From Candidatus Bathyarchaeia archaeon (GTDB taxonomy: Archaea; Thermoproteota; Bathyarchaeia; Bathyarchaeales; Bathycorpusculaceae): DNA of 64,000 bases. Below the pieces are notes generated by a model, which saw only the letters and a list, made by a program, of their open reading frames with translations, ran no database searches and was not told the DNA's origin. Every line of letters starts with the position of its first letter. The stretch's first letter is position 1. Made by a program: the position numbers and the translations under genes. Below, in pieces: positions 45,887 to 55,700 of the stretch. The stretch spans positions 1,015,507-1,079,506 of the forward strand of contig CP166960.1 in assembly GCA_041447175.1 (NCBI GenBank). Direction: 5' to 3'.

Positions 45887-47995
45887 TTAGGGTTTTTTGT
45901 GTTTGTGTTTGTTGCTGTGGAGGGTGACTGCGGCTGCGAGGCATGCGATGGTGGCCATTAGGGTGCCTAGTGCGCTTTCGGGGACCACAAACAGGGTTGA
46001 AACGGCGATGTGAAACGCCGGTGACCCGTTAACCAGCACGGTAAAGTACCCTGCAAAGGGCGGCGTGAAGCTTACGGGTGAGTCTGCTTGGGCAAGAGTA
46101 AGCGCTGGACCAAACACGACGTTGCCATCCTGATCCTGCACCTGAATATCCACAACCGTGTGTTCTGGGCTAGGATGCCAATGAATAAAGACGGTCTGAC
46201 CCAAACTAAACTCGCTAAGCTCAACACCCGCATCATTAGTGGTCCAAACAGAAGCCGAAGTAGCATAAGTGACAGGCAAAGGCGTCAAACCAACATTAAG
46301 ATCAAAGACCGGCGGCGGAACCGTAACCACAATGCTGTCAGCGGAGTAGTATCCCGGTGCCTCCACGTGTACGCGGTAAGAACCTGCCAAGGTGTCCCAC
46401 TGGTACTGGCCGTTTACGTCGGTGATTTGCGGGTTCACGTCGGGCTGCATAATTTCGGGTGTTTGGCCGGTGGGCACGTTTTCCCATTCGCCGGCAACTG
46501 CGTTGTACCATTGTAGCCAGACGGTGGCGCCTTGGATGCGGTTGTTGGTGGTGACGTCGTAGACGTAGCCTGCGGGGTCAATGTACATGCCAAACTGCAC
46601 CGTATTAGTTGTGCCACTGGGGTAGTGAGGCGTATAGGTTACGGTAGCTTGACCATGACGCGGATAAAAGGTAGTGGTGTAAGTCCACGTAGGCGCAGGA
46701 CCCGCCATAGAACCCGTAATGTCCGCTCCACCATCATTCACATGAATCGTGATATCCACACTAACCGCAGCAGCATCAACATACGTAAAGGTGATTGGGG
46801 TTCCCCAGTACACTGTTGGTGTTGGTCCCGTGTTTCCTGTTAGGGGTCCAACGTCTACGTTGGGCGGCAAGGATGAACCTGTAACGGCTGTTTGGACGGA
46901 GAATTCGTTGTCGTCAAGTCGGGTTTCGATTGTGGTTGAACTGATTGCTGCAGAAGTAGTTAACACCGTGCCCACTGGGGTGGTGTCAGGAATACGTACA
47001 GTTACCGTCACACTTCCGTGACCATTAGGAAATGCGGGAACGCTCCCAAGATTCCAGGTTACTGTTGATCCAGCCAAGACTCCTCCGTCTGATGCCGATT
47101 GGAATTCAACTCCAGCAGGCAGGGTTGCTTGTAATTCAACGTTTGCTGCGGGGACACTTCCATAGTTGTTGTAGAAGATGGTGTATGTGGCAAGGTGCCC
47201 TTGATCCATTGATGCGGGACCATTCATTGACAAGTAAAGGTTTGCTCCGCTGAAAACGGGGAATTTGAACAAAATTGCCAAGCCAGGATTAATAACTTGC
47301 TGGTTGTAGGAATACTGTAGCCCCACGGTTCCCATGGGGTCTTCAATTCCGACTGTGGCTGACCCGCCGTTGTTGTACGGCCCAAGATCTGACGATGTTG
47401 ATCCAGAAACGCCACCAAAGTCTAAGTCATTGTATTGGAAGATAATGCTGTTTGAGCCTTCATAAAGTAGGGCTTCAAAAGTAACTCCACTTGATGAAGT
47501 GTGGTAGTGACCGTTGTTATACCATTCTGCTACGAAAATCCTGTTTGGTGCTGTTCCTATCGTTTGGTAGTATATTGCTGCGCCGCTTGTCCATGTAACT
47601 AGGTCGTCCCAGTAGGGTGCGAGAAAACCGTGAAGGTTGGGTGTCTGAGTTAGGGGTTGGTTTACGTATTGACTTGACCCGAAGGTCGAGAATAGTAACC
47701 CGTTGTTTCCGATTGTAATTTGGCTGTAATCAGTGCCGTAGTAGTTGAAGAAGAAGCCTAAGGGAACATTTGCGACATATGAATCGTCGGTACCGAATAA
47801 GATTTGAGTGCCAGTTTGGGTTATGTCAATCCAGTTGTATGTTGGCCCGTTGATGTCGTTGCTGTCTATGTATGTGTAGCCGAAAGAATCAGGACCGCCT
47901 GTAGTGGGATGTGGGTCTGCGTGGGCGAAGTTTAGAGCGGCAAATGTGCCAATTACAAGCACTAATATAGATATTATGGCAAATGATTTTTTCAA
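45887..47995 (-). CDS. Large secreted surface protein with PES-type C-terminal tail
   Basis: A 702-residue exported protein: signal peptide (about 1-26), a nidogen-like beta domain to about 235 (GNNGLLFSTFG, APYWDDLVTWTSGAAIYYQ), a DUF11-type immunoglobulin module near 240-365 with LPAGVEFQSAS, another beta module, a carboxypeptidase-regulatory-like module near 480-570 (DVTTNNRIQGATVWLQW), and a last module matching the 153-residue neighbour. The C-terminus LFVVPESALGTL, hydrophobic helix and basic HKHKKP tail form a sorting-signal-like end. Starts at TTG with GAGGAGAAAGGA. Likely a cell-wall-anchored S-layer or adhesion protein. Confidence 0.72.
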   Translation of the reverse strand: MKKSFAIISILVLVIGTFAALNFAHADPHPTTGGPDSFGYTYIDSNDINGPTYNWIDITQTGTQILFGTDDSYVANVPLGFFFNYYGTDYSQITIGNNGLLFSTFGSSQYVNQPLTQTPNLHGFLAPYWDDLVTWTSGAAIYYQTIGTAPNRIFVAEWYNNGHYHTSSSGVTFEALLYEGSNSIIFQYNDLDFGGVSGSTSSDLGPYNNGGSATVGIEDPMGTVGLQYSYNQQVINPGLAILFKFPVFSGANLYLSMNGPASMDQGHLATYTIFYNNYGSVPAANVELQATLPAGVEFQSASDGGVLAGSTVTWNLGSVPAFPNGHGSVTVTVRIPDTTPVGTVLTTSAAISSTTIETRLDDNEFSVQTAVTGSSLPPNVDVGPLTGNTGPTPTVYWGTPITFTYVDAAAVSVDITIHVNDGGADITGSMAGPAPTWTYTTTFYPRHGQATVTYTPHYPSGTTNTVQFGMYIDPAGYVYDVTTNNRIQGATVWLQWYNAVAGEWENVPTGQTPEIMQPDVNPQITDVNGQYQWDTLAGSYRVHVEAPGYYSADSIVVTVPPPVFDLNVGLTPLPVTYATSASVWTTNDAGVELSEFSLGQTVFIHWHPSPEHTVVDIQVQDQDGNVVFGPALTLAQADSPVSFTPPFAGYFTVLVNGSPAFHIAVSTLFVVPESALGTLMATIACLAAAVTLHSNKHKHKKP

Positions 47996-48240
47996 TCCTT
48001 TCTCCTCTCGCTATGTAGCGGCAAATCAGTTTATAAGATTTTTGTAATCGTAAAAAGTTATGCATGAAAAAGCTTCAAAAAACAGTATAGACCACACACG
48101 TGAATGCCAATAAAACAGACACATGCATTTTTTAACACTTCGAATGATTCAGCTAATCCATGAAAGGTAAAGACGCAATAATTTCGTCTGATACTATGTA
48201 AAAACTAAGGAGAAAAAAGAAAAAACAGCAGGTTACTTTG
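47996..48240. other. Short intergenic region, 245 bases
   Basis: Non-coding between two surface-protein genes on the same strand. AT-rich stretches near 48005-48060 could include the promoter for the 702-residue protein. No RNA gene seen. Confidence 0.3.
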
Positions 48241-49380
48241 TTATTTTCGTTTCTGCCAGAGGACGGCAATGGCAACCAACACTATCACCACTACAATAAT
48301 GACTGCAATTATCCAAGCGTACTCCCAAAGGTTTGACGAATCGTCTTGTATGGGTACATCTGATGCTTCACCAATGTTCACATTAAAGGAATTGCCGCCA
48401 ACAATGGGAAAAGATGCATTATCGTAAACGGTTGTGTCATCCACAGCAATCCATAGATGATAAGAATTGCCTACCGTGATGCCGTTAAAGATTGCCGCTC
48501 CATTTGCTCCAATCGGAGAGGAAAAAGACTCTATATGCACAACGCCACTAGTCAAGGGAGTGGTACCGTTAGTTACATGTATTATTACTGGCTCGTTTGT
48601 TGGCTCTTCACTGGGAGATGGCGTGGGAGTGTAAATTGGGGTTGTGGGGGTTGATGTTGGAGTTGGTGTTGAAGTAGGAGTTGAAGTAGGAGTTGGAGAG
48701 GGTGTAGACGTTGGTGTGGTTGAAGGACTTATGCTTGGAGTTGCGGATGGTGTTGGTGTAGGTGTTGATGTTGGAGAGGGGGACGGGGAAGTTGCAGCTG
48801 TTTCTTCAGGAACATCACTTCGGAGACTTAATTGATCAAGATACACTTGATTGGGAGCTGGGTATGAGAACGCGAATTCAATCAGGTTAACCTGTGAAAG
48901 ATTGAAGGAGTCTGAGGAACGAAAATCAAAGTTCTTGAGGTCCAAGACAAAGAAATGCCAGCCAGTGAAGTTATCGGCAATTAGTTTAGCGATGTTGTTG
49001 TTGTTAACATCGAGAATTGCAAAGGTAATCCATGCATTCGAGTTTGAACCGTGAAGCCAGAAACAAATACTGTTGTATTCTGAAAAGTCTTGTGTTTGAT
49101 TAAACCGATGATAGAAACCTACTGTCGCATATTGCCCAGAAGAGATAACGCCTTTAAGGCTAGATTGCCCAGCGAAAACGGTGGATGTTTCGGTTGTGAT
49201 TGTGGCTGTTAGGTTGCCAGTACCTCCATTGTAAACAGACCAGTACTCTTGACCTTGGTCATCGAATAGGACTGAGTCCAATGCGAATGCTGGTTGAGTA
49301 GTGCTGGAAACAAATAAAACTGCCAAAGCCAGAATTGCCATGGCAGGAATCCATTTCTTGGTTAAGGTTAGGTTGTGCAT
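48241..49380 (-). CDS. Secreted lectin-like surface protein with Ser/Thr/Pro stalk
   Basis: A protein of about 379 residues: signal peptide (about 1-34), a beta-sandwich of carbohydrate-binding-module type (about 38-195: a [24 protein letters not shown] strand and [16 protein letters not shown]), then a Ser/Thr/Pro-rich stalk of about 70 residues (repeats of STPTPTP), a second small beta domain, and a C-terminal helix with basic WQKRK end. The stalk is encoded by low-complexity DNA (see repeat). Likely a surface lectin or adhesin; sugar ligand unknown. Confidence 0.65.
   Translation of the reverse strand: MHNLTLTKKWIPAMAILALAVLFVSSTTQPAFALDSVLFDDQGQEYWSVYNGGTGNLTATITTETSTVFAGQSSLKGVISSGQYATVGFYHRFNQTQDFSEYNSICFWLHGSNSNAWITFAILDVNNNNIAKLIADNFTGWHFFVLDLKNFDFRSSDSFNLSQVNLIEFAFSYPAPNQVYLDQLSLRSDVPEETAATSPSPSPTSTPTPTPSATPSISPSTTPTSTPSPTPTSTPTSTPTPTSTPTTPIYTPTPSPSEEPTNEPVIIHVTNGTTPLTSGVVHIESFSSPIGANGAAIFNGITVGNSYHLWIAVDDTTVYDNASFPIVGGNSFNVNIGEASDVPIQDDSSNLWEYAWIIAVIIVVVIVLVAIAVLWQKRK
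48637..48792 (-). repeat. Low-complexity Ser/Thr/Pro-encoding DNA
   Basis: A run of short GTTGGA/GTTGGTG/AGTTGGAG units encoding the glycosylation-prone stalk of the lectin-like surface protein. Such DNA is prone to slippage, so stalk length may vary between strains. Confidence 0.6.
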
Positions 49381-49386
49381 TATCAA

Positions 49387-49703
49387 TCCACACTTGGCAC
49401 TTCTCCTAAGAATGGTTACACTTAAAACGTTTACTGTAATTTAAGGAATAACTCGTAAAAGCAGATATTACCAATTGTGCAATATTCCCCTGAGTAAGAT
49501 TTGAGGTAAGCATGTAAGGTATATGTTGGCTTAGCTTTTTTGAAGCGTTAGTTCAAATTCCATCTGTTGACATTTTATGAGTCTCTCCTTGGAGGAGGGC
49601 AGGCTAGGAAGCCTTGAGTCGCGGGGGTAATCTTTTGCACTAACATTGAGTTTTTTGGGTTCGTATGCATCAACCTAATATGTCTCGAATGCATTCTAGA
49701 TAA
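49387..49703. other. Intergenic region with two hairpins, 317 bases
   Basis: Contains a short CTCC/GGAG stem (49584-49595) and a perfect five-base-pair stem AGGCT/AGCCT with an AGGA loop (49601-49614), followed by a G-run (49621-49626). It could be a small non-coding RNA or a leader element of the OB-fold gene; neither is proven. Confidence 0.3.
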
Positions 49704-50456
49704 ATGTCGGATTCTTCAAGAAAAGGAAACAAGCGGCGGGCTTTTTTCAAGATGACTCTGACGGCTAACAACGAGGGGAAACACCTGAAACATAAGAAGA
49801 CATCGATAAGTGAATATCTAGCTTCGCTTTCCGTACAGTACAGCGTTTATCCAGCCGAGCTCTTTCAAACTTTGGTTAAAGCAAGAGAAAACAAAACAGC
49901 CAAAATTCAAGATTTAACTGTAGAATATCGAGGGAGCGTGGACCACGAAGCGATTTTTCTGATTAAACAAAATGACAACGTAGTTGTCCAATTCAGAGCT
50001 CCTGAAGAAGTTCTAAGACAAAAAGACATATCTTTTGAAAGCTGGATGGACACCGAGAAAATCCGCAAACAAATCGCAAAATTAAATCCCACTGAGCCTT
50101 CATCAACCTCTATTAATGATTTGCGGCATGGCATGAAGAAGGTTAACTTGGAAGCAAAAGTTGTAGAGATTGACAAACCTCGCATGGTACACACGCAGTT
50201 TGGTAGCAACGCACTCTTAGCTAACGCAACAATTGAAGACGCTTCGGGAAAAATTAAGCTCTGTTTATGGGACCAACAAGTAAATGCAGTAACAGTCGGC
50301 GATAATATCCAAATTACAAATGCGTCGGTTTCCACTTTTAAAGGCGAAAAACAGGTGCGGCTTGGAAAATCAGGCACATTAACGGTCATGCAGACGGATG
50401 TGCCGAAGGAAAAAGATGAACCTGAGGTTTCTTCTCGAAACGTTGCTTTTGCATAG
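49704..50456 (+). CDS. OB-fold nucleic acid-binding protein
   Basis: A 250-residue protein. Residues about 148-235 form an OB-fold of the RPA/single-stranded DNA-binding type: INDLRHGMKKVNLEAKVVEID, ATIEDASGKIKLCLWDQQ, VKIGDNIQITNASVS. The N-terminal half (30-140) is a separate alpha-beta domain I do not recognise; a basic N-terminus (RKGNKRRAFFK) precedes it. A likely SSB/RPA-type or tRNA-binding protein. An internal ATG 16 codons later (49752) could be the true start. Confidence 0.72.
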   Translation: MSDSSRKGNKRRAFFKMTLTANNEGKHLKHKKTSISEYLASLSVQYSVYPAELFQTLVKARENKTAKIQDLTVEYRGSVDHEAIFLIKQNDNVVVQFRAPEEVLRQKDISFESWMDTEKIRKQIAKLNPTEPSSTSINDLRHGMKKVNLEAKVVEIDKPRMVHTQFGSNALLANATIEDASGKIKLCLWDQQVNAVTVGDNIQITNASVSTFKGEKQVRLGKSGTLTVMQTDVPKEKDEPEVSSRNVAFA

Positions 50457-50573
50457 GCTATATTTTGTCTATTGCAAGTTTTTCTTTTCAGGTTTGCTCC
50501 AGTTCGGGTTGCCAAAAGAGGGTTAGTGTAACTAATTTATAGTGATAAGCAGGTTATAGTGTTCAGAAGGAAA

Positions 50574-50933
50574 ATGAAGGCTCGATGCGAAACTGTAGGT
50601 AAATATGTTTTACCGGTGTTCCGTTCACTTGTCGCAAAAGAGTTAGTAAATACCCACAACATGACGCAAATGGAAGCCGCCAAAGTTTTAGGAACTACCC
50701 AAGCAGCTATAAGCCAATACATCAACTCCAAACGTGCCTTCAAAGGCGCCCAACAATTCGGTAGAGTGCAACAAAAAATTGAAGCCGTCGCTAAAGAAAC
50801 AGCCATTAAACTCGCCAAAAAACAAATTACTTGGGAGGAAGTTTCGCTGGATGTGTGTAGGTTTTGTTTAGAGGTTTCGTGTAAAGAAAAAAAATTGCCT
50901 GCCTCTCAAACCCTTGAAGATTATGTAATTTGA
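50574..50933 (+). CDS. XRE-type HTH transcriptional regulator
   Basis: A 119-residue regulator starting at ATG 50574 (AGAAGGAAA upstream). The HTH is NMTQMEAAKVLGTTQAAISQYINSKR, followed by a helix and a C-terminal tail with two cysteines (CRFCLEVSC). The N-terminal PCETVGKYVLPVFRSLVAKELV is typical of this archaeal regulator family. It is co-directional with the cysteine synthase gene 113 bases later, so it may regulate sulfur metabolism, but that is inference. Confidence 0.78.
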   Translation: MKARCETVGKYVLPVFRSLVAKELVNTHNMTQMEAAKVLGTTQAAISQYINSKRAFKGAQQFGRVQQKIEAVAKETAIKLAKKQITWEEVSLDVCRFCLEVSCKEKKLPASQTLEDYVI

Positions 50934-51045
50934 GGTATACGCTTACGATGCGCTCTGAAGGCGTTTTGATTCTTCTTTGTTGGAGATACGGTTTTATATC
51001 GCCCTGAGTATAGCAGTGTTATGACATTTTGGTGGGGAAACAAAG

Positions 51046-51966
51046 GTGCACACGTATGACTCTGTTTTACAAACCATAGGAAAAACACCTCTTGTCAGGC
51101 TAAACAAGATTGCTACAGATTCAAAAGCGCAAGTTTTTGTCAAGGTGGAGGCACGCAATCCTGGCGGTAGCATAAAAGACCGCATATGCCTCAGCATGAT
51201 TAACGAAGCCGAAAAACAGGGTCTGCTTAAGCCCGAAACCGTGATAATTGAACCCACAAGCGGAAACACTGGCGTCGGATTAGCGATGGTTTCCGCCGTA
51301 AAAGGCTATCACCTTATTTTGACAATGCCCGAAAACATGAGCATAGAGCGAAGAGCCTTGCTGAAAGCCTACGGGGCGGAAGTGGTTCTCACATCTGGCT
51401 CAGAAGGCATGGCAGGGGCAGTTCAGAAGGCAAATGAAATTGCCGCTCAGACACCTAACTCGTTTATCCCGCAACAATTCAAAAACTCTGCAAACCCAAA
51501 AATCCACCGCGAAACAACGGGTCCCGAAATCTGGGCGGACACCGACGGAAAAGTTGACATGGTTGTTGCTGGTGTTGGGACAGGCGGAACCATAACAGGC
51601 ATCGCTGAATACATTAAACCCCTCAAAGCCACGTTCAAAGCAGTTGCTGTAGAACCCGCAAATTCGCCAGTGCTAAACGGCGGCAAAAAAGGCCCCCACA
51701 AAATTCAAGGCATCGGCGCAGGGTTTGTTCCCGACATTTTTAGGCGGGACTTGATTGATGAAATTTTCCCAGTTTCTGATGAGGATGCGTTTGAGACGGC
51801 GCGGTTGTTGGCGAAGAAGGAGGGCATTTTAGCGGGGATTTCGTCGGGGGCTGCTACGTTTGCGGCGTTGAAGCTTGCCAGGCGACCTGAAAATGCAGGA
51901 AAGCTTGTCGTGGTTATTCTTCCAGACACGGGTGAACGCTACCTCAGCATACCGCTCTTTCAATAA
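51046..51966 (+). CDS. cysK: Cysteine synthase (O-acetylserine/phosphoserine sulfhydrylase type)
   Basis: A 306-residue type II PLP-dependent enzyme. PLP lysine K44 lies in [22 protein letters not shown] binds the carboxylate; [16 protein letters not shown] is the phosphate-binding loop. Reaction: an activated serine plus sulfide gives cysteine. It starts at GTG 51046 behind GGTGGGG. In some archaea the acceptor is O-phosphoserine; the sequence alone does not decide. Confidence 0.92.
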   Translation: MHTYDSVLQTIGKTPLVRLNKIATDSKAQVFVKVEARNPGGSIKDRICLSMINEAEKQGLLKPETVIIEPTSGNTGVGLAMVSAVKGYHLILTMPENMSIERRALLKAYGAEVVLTSGSEGMAGAVQKANEIAAQTPNSFIPQQFKNSANPKIHRETTGPEIWADTDGKVDMVVAGVGTGGTITGIAEYIKPLKATFKAVAVEPANSPVLNGGKKGPHKIQGIGAGFVPDIFRRDLIDEIFPVSDEDAFETARLLAKKEGILAGISSGAATFAALKLARRPENAGKLVVVILPDTGERYLSIPLFQ

Positions 51967-52024
51967 GAAAACTGGCGGTGCATGTCTCGACAAAAAAGAT
52001 TTCTAAAAAGGAGAAAAAGGTGGT

Positions 52025-53293
52025 CTATGTAGGTGCCGCGGAAGCGAGGAGTTCTTTGGCTCGGTCCACGCGGACTTTACGTTCCTTCACCATCTGTTCC
52101 GCCACCAAATCAATCTGTGCACCCACGGCTCCTGCCTGTACTGCGATGTTTCTTGCGTGAAGGGACATGTGTCCCCGCTGAATACCCTCATTTGATAGCG
52201 CACGTAGCGCCGCGAGGTTTTGGGCTAAACCAACTGCTGCAAGGACTTCGCCGAATTCGTTGGCTGATTTGACGTTGAGGATTTTCATGGCAACTTTTGC
52301 GGTTGGGTGAGTTTTTACAGCGCCGCCGATAAGCCCCACTGCCATAGGCAACTCGATGGAGCCGACAAGGTCACCGTTGCCGTTTTTCTCCCACTGAGAA
52401 AGGGTTGTGTAGGCACCGTTTCGTGCTGCATAGGCGTGTCCTCCGGCTTCAATGGCGCGGTGGTCATTTCCAGTAGCTACAACAACAGCGATTATGCCGT
52501 TCATGGCTCCTTTGTTGTGTGTGGCACCTCTGTAGGGGTCTGCGGCTGCAAAAGCTGACGCTGCAACGATGCCGTCGACAACGTCTTCGCCGCCAACAGC
52601 GTCTTTAGAAACTGTACACCAAGCACGCGCCAACCGCTTCACAGCTAAATTGGTGATTATACGCAGGTAAACGTGACCACCTGTTAAGGCTTCAATCATT
52701 GGGGCTGCGGCTTCTGCCATCGTATTAACCGCGTTTGCACCCATGGCGTCCCGGCAGTCCACATGCAACTCCACAATCAACATTGTTCCCGCGGTTGTTT
52801 GGATGACTTTCGCGTCTAAGTCTTTGGCTCCTCCGCCAAAACTGTTCAAAACGGGGTCTTGGTCGTTTGCCTTTTGGAGTATTTCCGCTTTTGCACAAAG
52901 CACACGTTGCCTTGCTGCATAGGGGTCTTTTGTGCCAACAACTTGAATTTGCCCAATCATAACGGGTGTTGTGCTGCTGGTGTGGAAGCCACCACTTTCG
53001 CGCACCATACGTGCTGCGTAGCTTGCGGCTGCAACCACCGAGGGTTCCTCAATAGCCATCGGAATCAGGTAGTCTTTGTTGTTGATTTGAAAGTTTACGC
53101 CTATTCCCAGTGGCAAGGGGAAAGCTCCAACGACGTTTTCTATCATTCGGTCCGCGACAGCCATGGGCAAGGCACCCGTGTTTGACAAAACCGATGCTTC
53201 TTCGTCGGTCAAGTTAGCGAACTCTTTGACTTTTACTAATCGTTCATGAGGAGTAAGTTTGTAGAAGCCTGAAATGGCGGAAGATTTCTCCAT
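52025..53293 (-). CDS. Hydroxymethylglutaryl-CoA reductase, class II
   Basis: A 422-residue HMG-CoA reductase of class II (Pseudomonas mevalonii-like), lacking the class I N-terminal membrane or linker segments. Catalytic residues are visible: E52 in ENVVGAFPLPLG, K261 in THNKGAMNG, D277 in ATGND and GHMSLHARN (374-383). It reduces HMG-CoA to mevalonate, the precursor of archaeal isoprenoid lipids, using NAD(P)H. Most archaea have class I enzymes; class II here implies old gene replacement from bacteria, as known in some archaeal lineages. Confidence 0.92.
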   Translation of the reverse strand: MEKSSAISGFYKLTPHERLVKVKEFANLTDEEASVLSNTGALPMAVADRMIENVVGAFPLPLGIGVNFQINNKDYLIPMAIEEPSVVAAASYAARMVRESGGFHTSSTTPVMIGQIQVVGTKDPYAARQRVLCAKAEILQKANDQDPVLNSFGGGAKDLDAKVIQTTAGTMLIVELHVDCRDAMGANAVNTMAEAAAPMIEALTGGHVYLRIITNLAVKRLARAWCTVSKDAVGGEDVVDGIVAASAFAAADPYRGATHNKGAMNGIIAVVVATGNDHRAIEAGGHAYAARNGAYTTLSQWEKNGNGDLVGSIELPMAVGLIGGAVKTHPTAKVAMKILNVKSANEFGEVLAAVGLAQNLAALRALSNEGIQRGHMSLHARNIAVQAGAVGAQIDLVAEQMVKERKVRVDRAKELLASAAPT

Positions 53294-53381
53294 TTATTGC
53301 ACCAGACGTTTAACATATCGGAATTTGCATTTAAGTCTTGACTTCGGTTGCAGCGTAATATTTTTGAGATTTCAAGTTTGC

Positions 53382-54497
53382 TTAAGAGAGAATCTTTTTT
53401 GCTAATGCTTTGGCTCGTGAGGATTTCTTAAAAGTTTGAAGCGCCCAAAAAAACAGACCAAAGGACTTTCTTCTGTTCACTACGAACGTGACTCGCGGCA
53501 GGGAAGTGTGTGTCCAGACACTCATGTGGGGAAGATTAGTCAAGAAATCCAAATGTTTCACTTCATTTCCTTCAAACAAGGCACGTATCGCCACGTTTGT
53601 AATGTATATGCCTAAACCTAACTTGCGGTATTTTTCCACATAAGACGTTTTGACGCCAATGGCTACTTGTTTGTATTTGAAAATAATTGAGTAAGCTAGG
53701 CTTTGGCAATTAATTTCCAAAAACCACAAATACATCTTAAACTGGGGGTTAGCATTTACCAAAAAAATGGAAGCATGCCACGCCCACAACAAGTCAGCGT
53801 CCGCACTCATCCCGAGCTGAGAACGCCAAGTTTGTTTCCAACTGCTCCCTTCAATGGAAAGGATTTTTTGCAAAGCAAAGTTCGCAGTTTGTTTATCCAA
53901 ATCCTCAATGCAGGTAACGGTCCATTCGCCCGCTCGGGTAAGGTCTCTTTCTGCTACTCTAAACCTTTTCCTGAAAGCTGTTCCCTGCTTTTTTTGGAAC
54001 TCCTCCCAAGAACAACCAATGGGCAGGATACGATGCCCGTTTTCAATGTCGATTTTCCTGTTGTGACCGATGTTGTTTTTTTGGCATAGTCCCTCTAAGA
54101 TGGGAAGATTTGGGGACTCAACTGGAAATGTTAGGGATAGGGAGTGGCATTTCATTTTTTTAAAGAACAGGTTTAGGAGATGTTCTACAGCTTCTTTTCG
54201 GTATCTGTTTTCGAAAACGAAGTCGGGGGACAGGGAGTCTTTTAGAAGAAAGGAAACTGTTTGTAACCCTGAGAACCGTTTGAATACAACTTGGGATACT
54301 CCGATGATTTCGCCGTTTACGCGGGTAACTAAAACTGCAGGGGTTTTTTTGGGGCCCCTGTTTAGCTGCATAGCGGATTTGGTAAATTGGGAGAGCATGA
54401 AGGGGTTTTTGCTGTGTTGGTCAAGGAAGGCATCGATTTCAGATTCTACTTTGGCGAGTTCAATTGGGCTGGTTATTATGGTCGTTGTGAAACGCAT
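53382..54497 (-). CDS. GNAT-like/FemAB-fold acyltransferase (GNAT_6/BioF2-type)
   Basis: A 371-residue protein. The C-terminal half (about 140-340) matches a GNAT-like acetyltransferase of the BioF2/GNAT_6 (FemAB-related) type: RKRFRVAERDLTRAGEWTV, LWFLEINCQSLAYSIIFKYKQ, KTSYVEKYRKLGLGIYITNVAIRALFEG. The N-terminal half may be a degenerate first copy of the fold. Such proteins transfer acyl or aminoacyl groups, often onto surface polymers; the substrate is unknown. The gene stands alone on the minus strand, 120 bases before a tail-to-tail region. Confidence 0.68.
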   Translation of the reverse strand: MRFTTTIITSPIELAKVESEIDAFLDQHSKNPFMLSQFTKSAMQLNRGPKKTPAVLVTRVNGEIIGVSQVVFKRFSGLQTVSFLLKDSLSPDFVFENRYRKEAVEHLLNLFFKKMKCHSLSLTFPVESPNLPILEGLCQKNNIGHNRKIDIENGHRILPIGCSWEEFQKKQGTAFRKRFRVAERDLTRAGEWTVTCIEDLDKQTANFALQKILSIEGSSWKQTWRSQLGMSADADLLWAWHASIFLVNANPQFKMYLWFLEINCQSLAYSIIFKYKQVAIGVKTSYVEKYRKLGLGIYITNVAIRALFEGNEVKHLDFLTNLPHMSVWTHTSLPRVTFVVNRRKSFGLFFWALQTFKKSSRAKALAKKILS

Positions 54498-54677
54498 GGA
54501 TTATCACGCTAAAACTTGAGTTCAAGCCTCGTTACATGATTGACAATTAACCGTGTTACAAGGCTCGCATGTGTGACTTCAGAAAAAGTGAATTATTGTA
54601 TGTGCAAAACTGGTATAAATAATTTAATGGCAACCAAACGTTTGCTTTGCAAAACAAAAGAAAAACAAAGAAACCAG

Positions 54678-55700
54678 TTAACTAAAAGTAGCTTGGTAAC
54701 TTTTGCAGGGCATCGCAACTGCAGGTATGCCCAGTCGCGCATGAATAGCCTTTGCGAGCGCCTCACCGTGTCGTCCGCCATGATTGTCTGTGATTACCTG
54801 CTTAGGACGCGCCTGCCGCACATACTCAATTAGCCCGTCAAAATCTGAATGGTCACTTAATGCGATAACGTGTTCTTTTTCGCCGATGCGTCGGCAGGGT
54901 TTGCGGAATTCCCATCCGCTTACACAAATACGTTCGTTGGTTAAGCCGACTTTTCCTCGGTTGTTCATGTGATAAAACGCCACACATGGCAAATCCTCCT
55001 CCAACAGCATTTTGCCTTCCTTTTGAGAAGACAAAGTCATGCAGCCCAAACGCATCCCGTGTCGTGCACAAACTTGGGAAACATTGTAGACCTTCTCAGG
55101 CATCACAAACGGCACAGAAACATCAGCGTCGTGAAGAATCTGCATGACTTCCTGCAGTTTACCGTGGTAACCAAACACGTAAACGGTACCGCTTTTAAGC
55201 CGCTCTTCCACCATGTGAACCAAAAGCCGCCGCACATCCGCATCAAAGTTGCGCCTGCATGCGGGGTTGCCGTAAGTGGATTCCACCACAAGTGTGTCAC
55301 AGTTCAAAACAGGTGTACCCTCCAACTTGAAGTCTCCCGTCCACACGATACGTTCTCCGTTGGAGGTTTCCAAAAGCACCTGCGCTGCCCCCAAGATATG
55401 CTCGGCTTTGAAAAGGGTTATGCGTTCACCGTCAAACTGCATTGGCTTCTCGTAATTCATCGTCTCTATGTCGTCAAGTCTTGAACCTAACGGTCCCTCC
55501 AAAATGTCGATAAGGTCACGTGTGGCTTTGGTCATGAGAACTTTTTGGCATTCCCGCAGACTCCACCGTAACCCTCCCGTGTGGTCCGCATGCGCATGCG
55601 TTACAATTCTTAGGGGACGATTTTCGTGATAAGCATCACACGCTACCGAGTTACCCAACAATACCGCGCCACGCGACGTCACCGAAGCTTTCTCATTCAA
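54678..55700 (-). CDS. MBL-fold nuclease (beta-CASP-like/RNA or DNA exonuclease)
   Basis: A 340-residue metallo-beta-lactamase protein: HAHADHTGGLR is the metal motif, WTGDFKLEGTP the next strand, VVESTYGNP and a late ALSDHSDFDGLIEYV resemble the RMMBL segment of RNA-processing MBL nucleases (CPSF/Artemis type). The beta-CASP insert seems short. Likely a 3'-end processing or repair exonuclease. Starts at TTG overlapping the UPF0201 stop. It ends the UPF0200-UPF0201-nuclease run. Confidence 0.8.
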   Translation of the reverse strand: MNEKASVTSRGAVLLGNSVACDAYHENRPLRIVTHAHADHTGGLRWSLRECQKVLMTKATRDLIDILEGPLGSRLDDIETMNYEKPMQFDGERITLFKAEHILGAAQVLLETSNGERIVWTGDFKLEGTPVLNCDTLVVESTYGNPACRRNFDADVRRLLVHMVEERLKSGTVYVFGYHGKLQEVMQILHDADVSVPFVMPEKVYNVSQVCARHGMRLGCMTLSSQKEGKMLLEEDLPCVAFYHMNNRGKVGLTNERICVSGWEFRKPCRRIGEKEHVIALSDHSDFDGLIEYVRQARPKQVITDNHGGRHGEALAKAIHARLGIPAVAMPCKSYQATFS

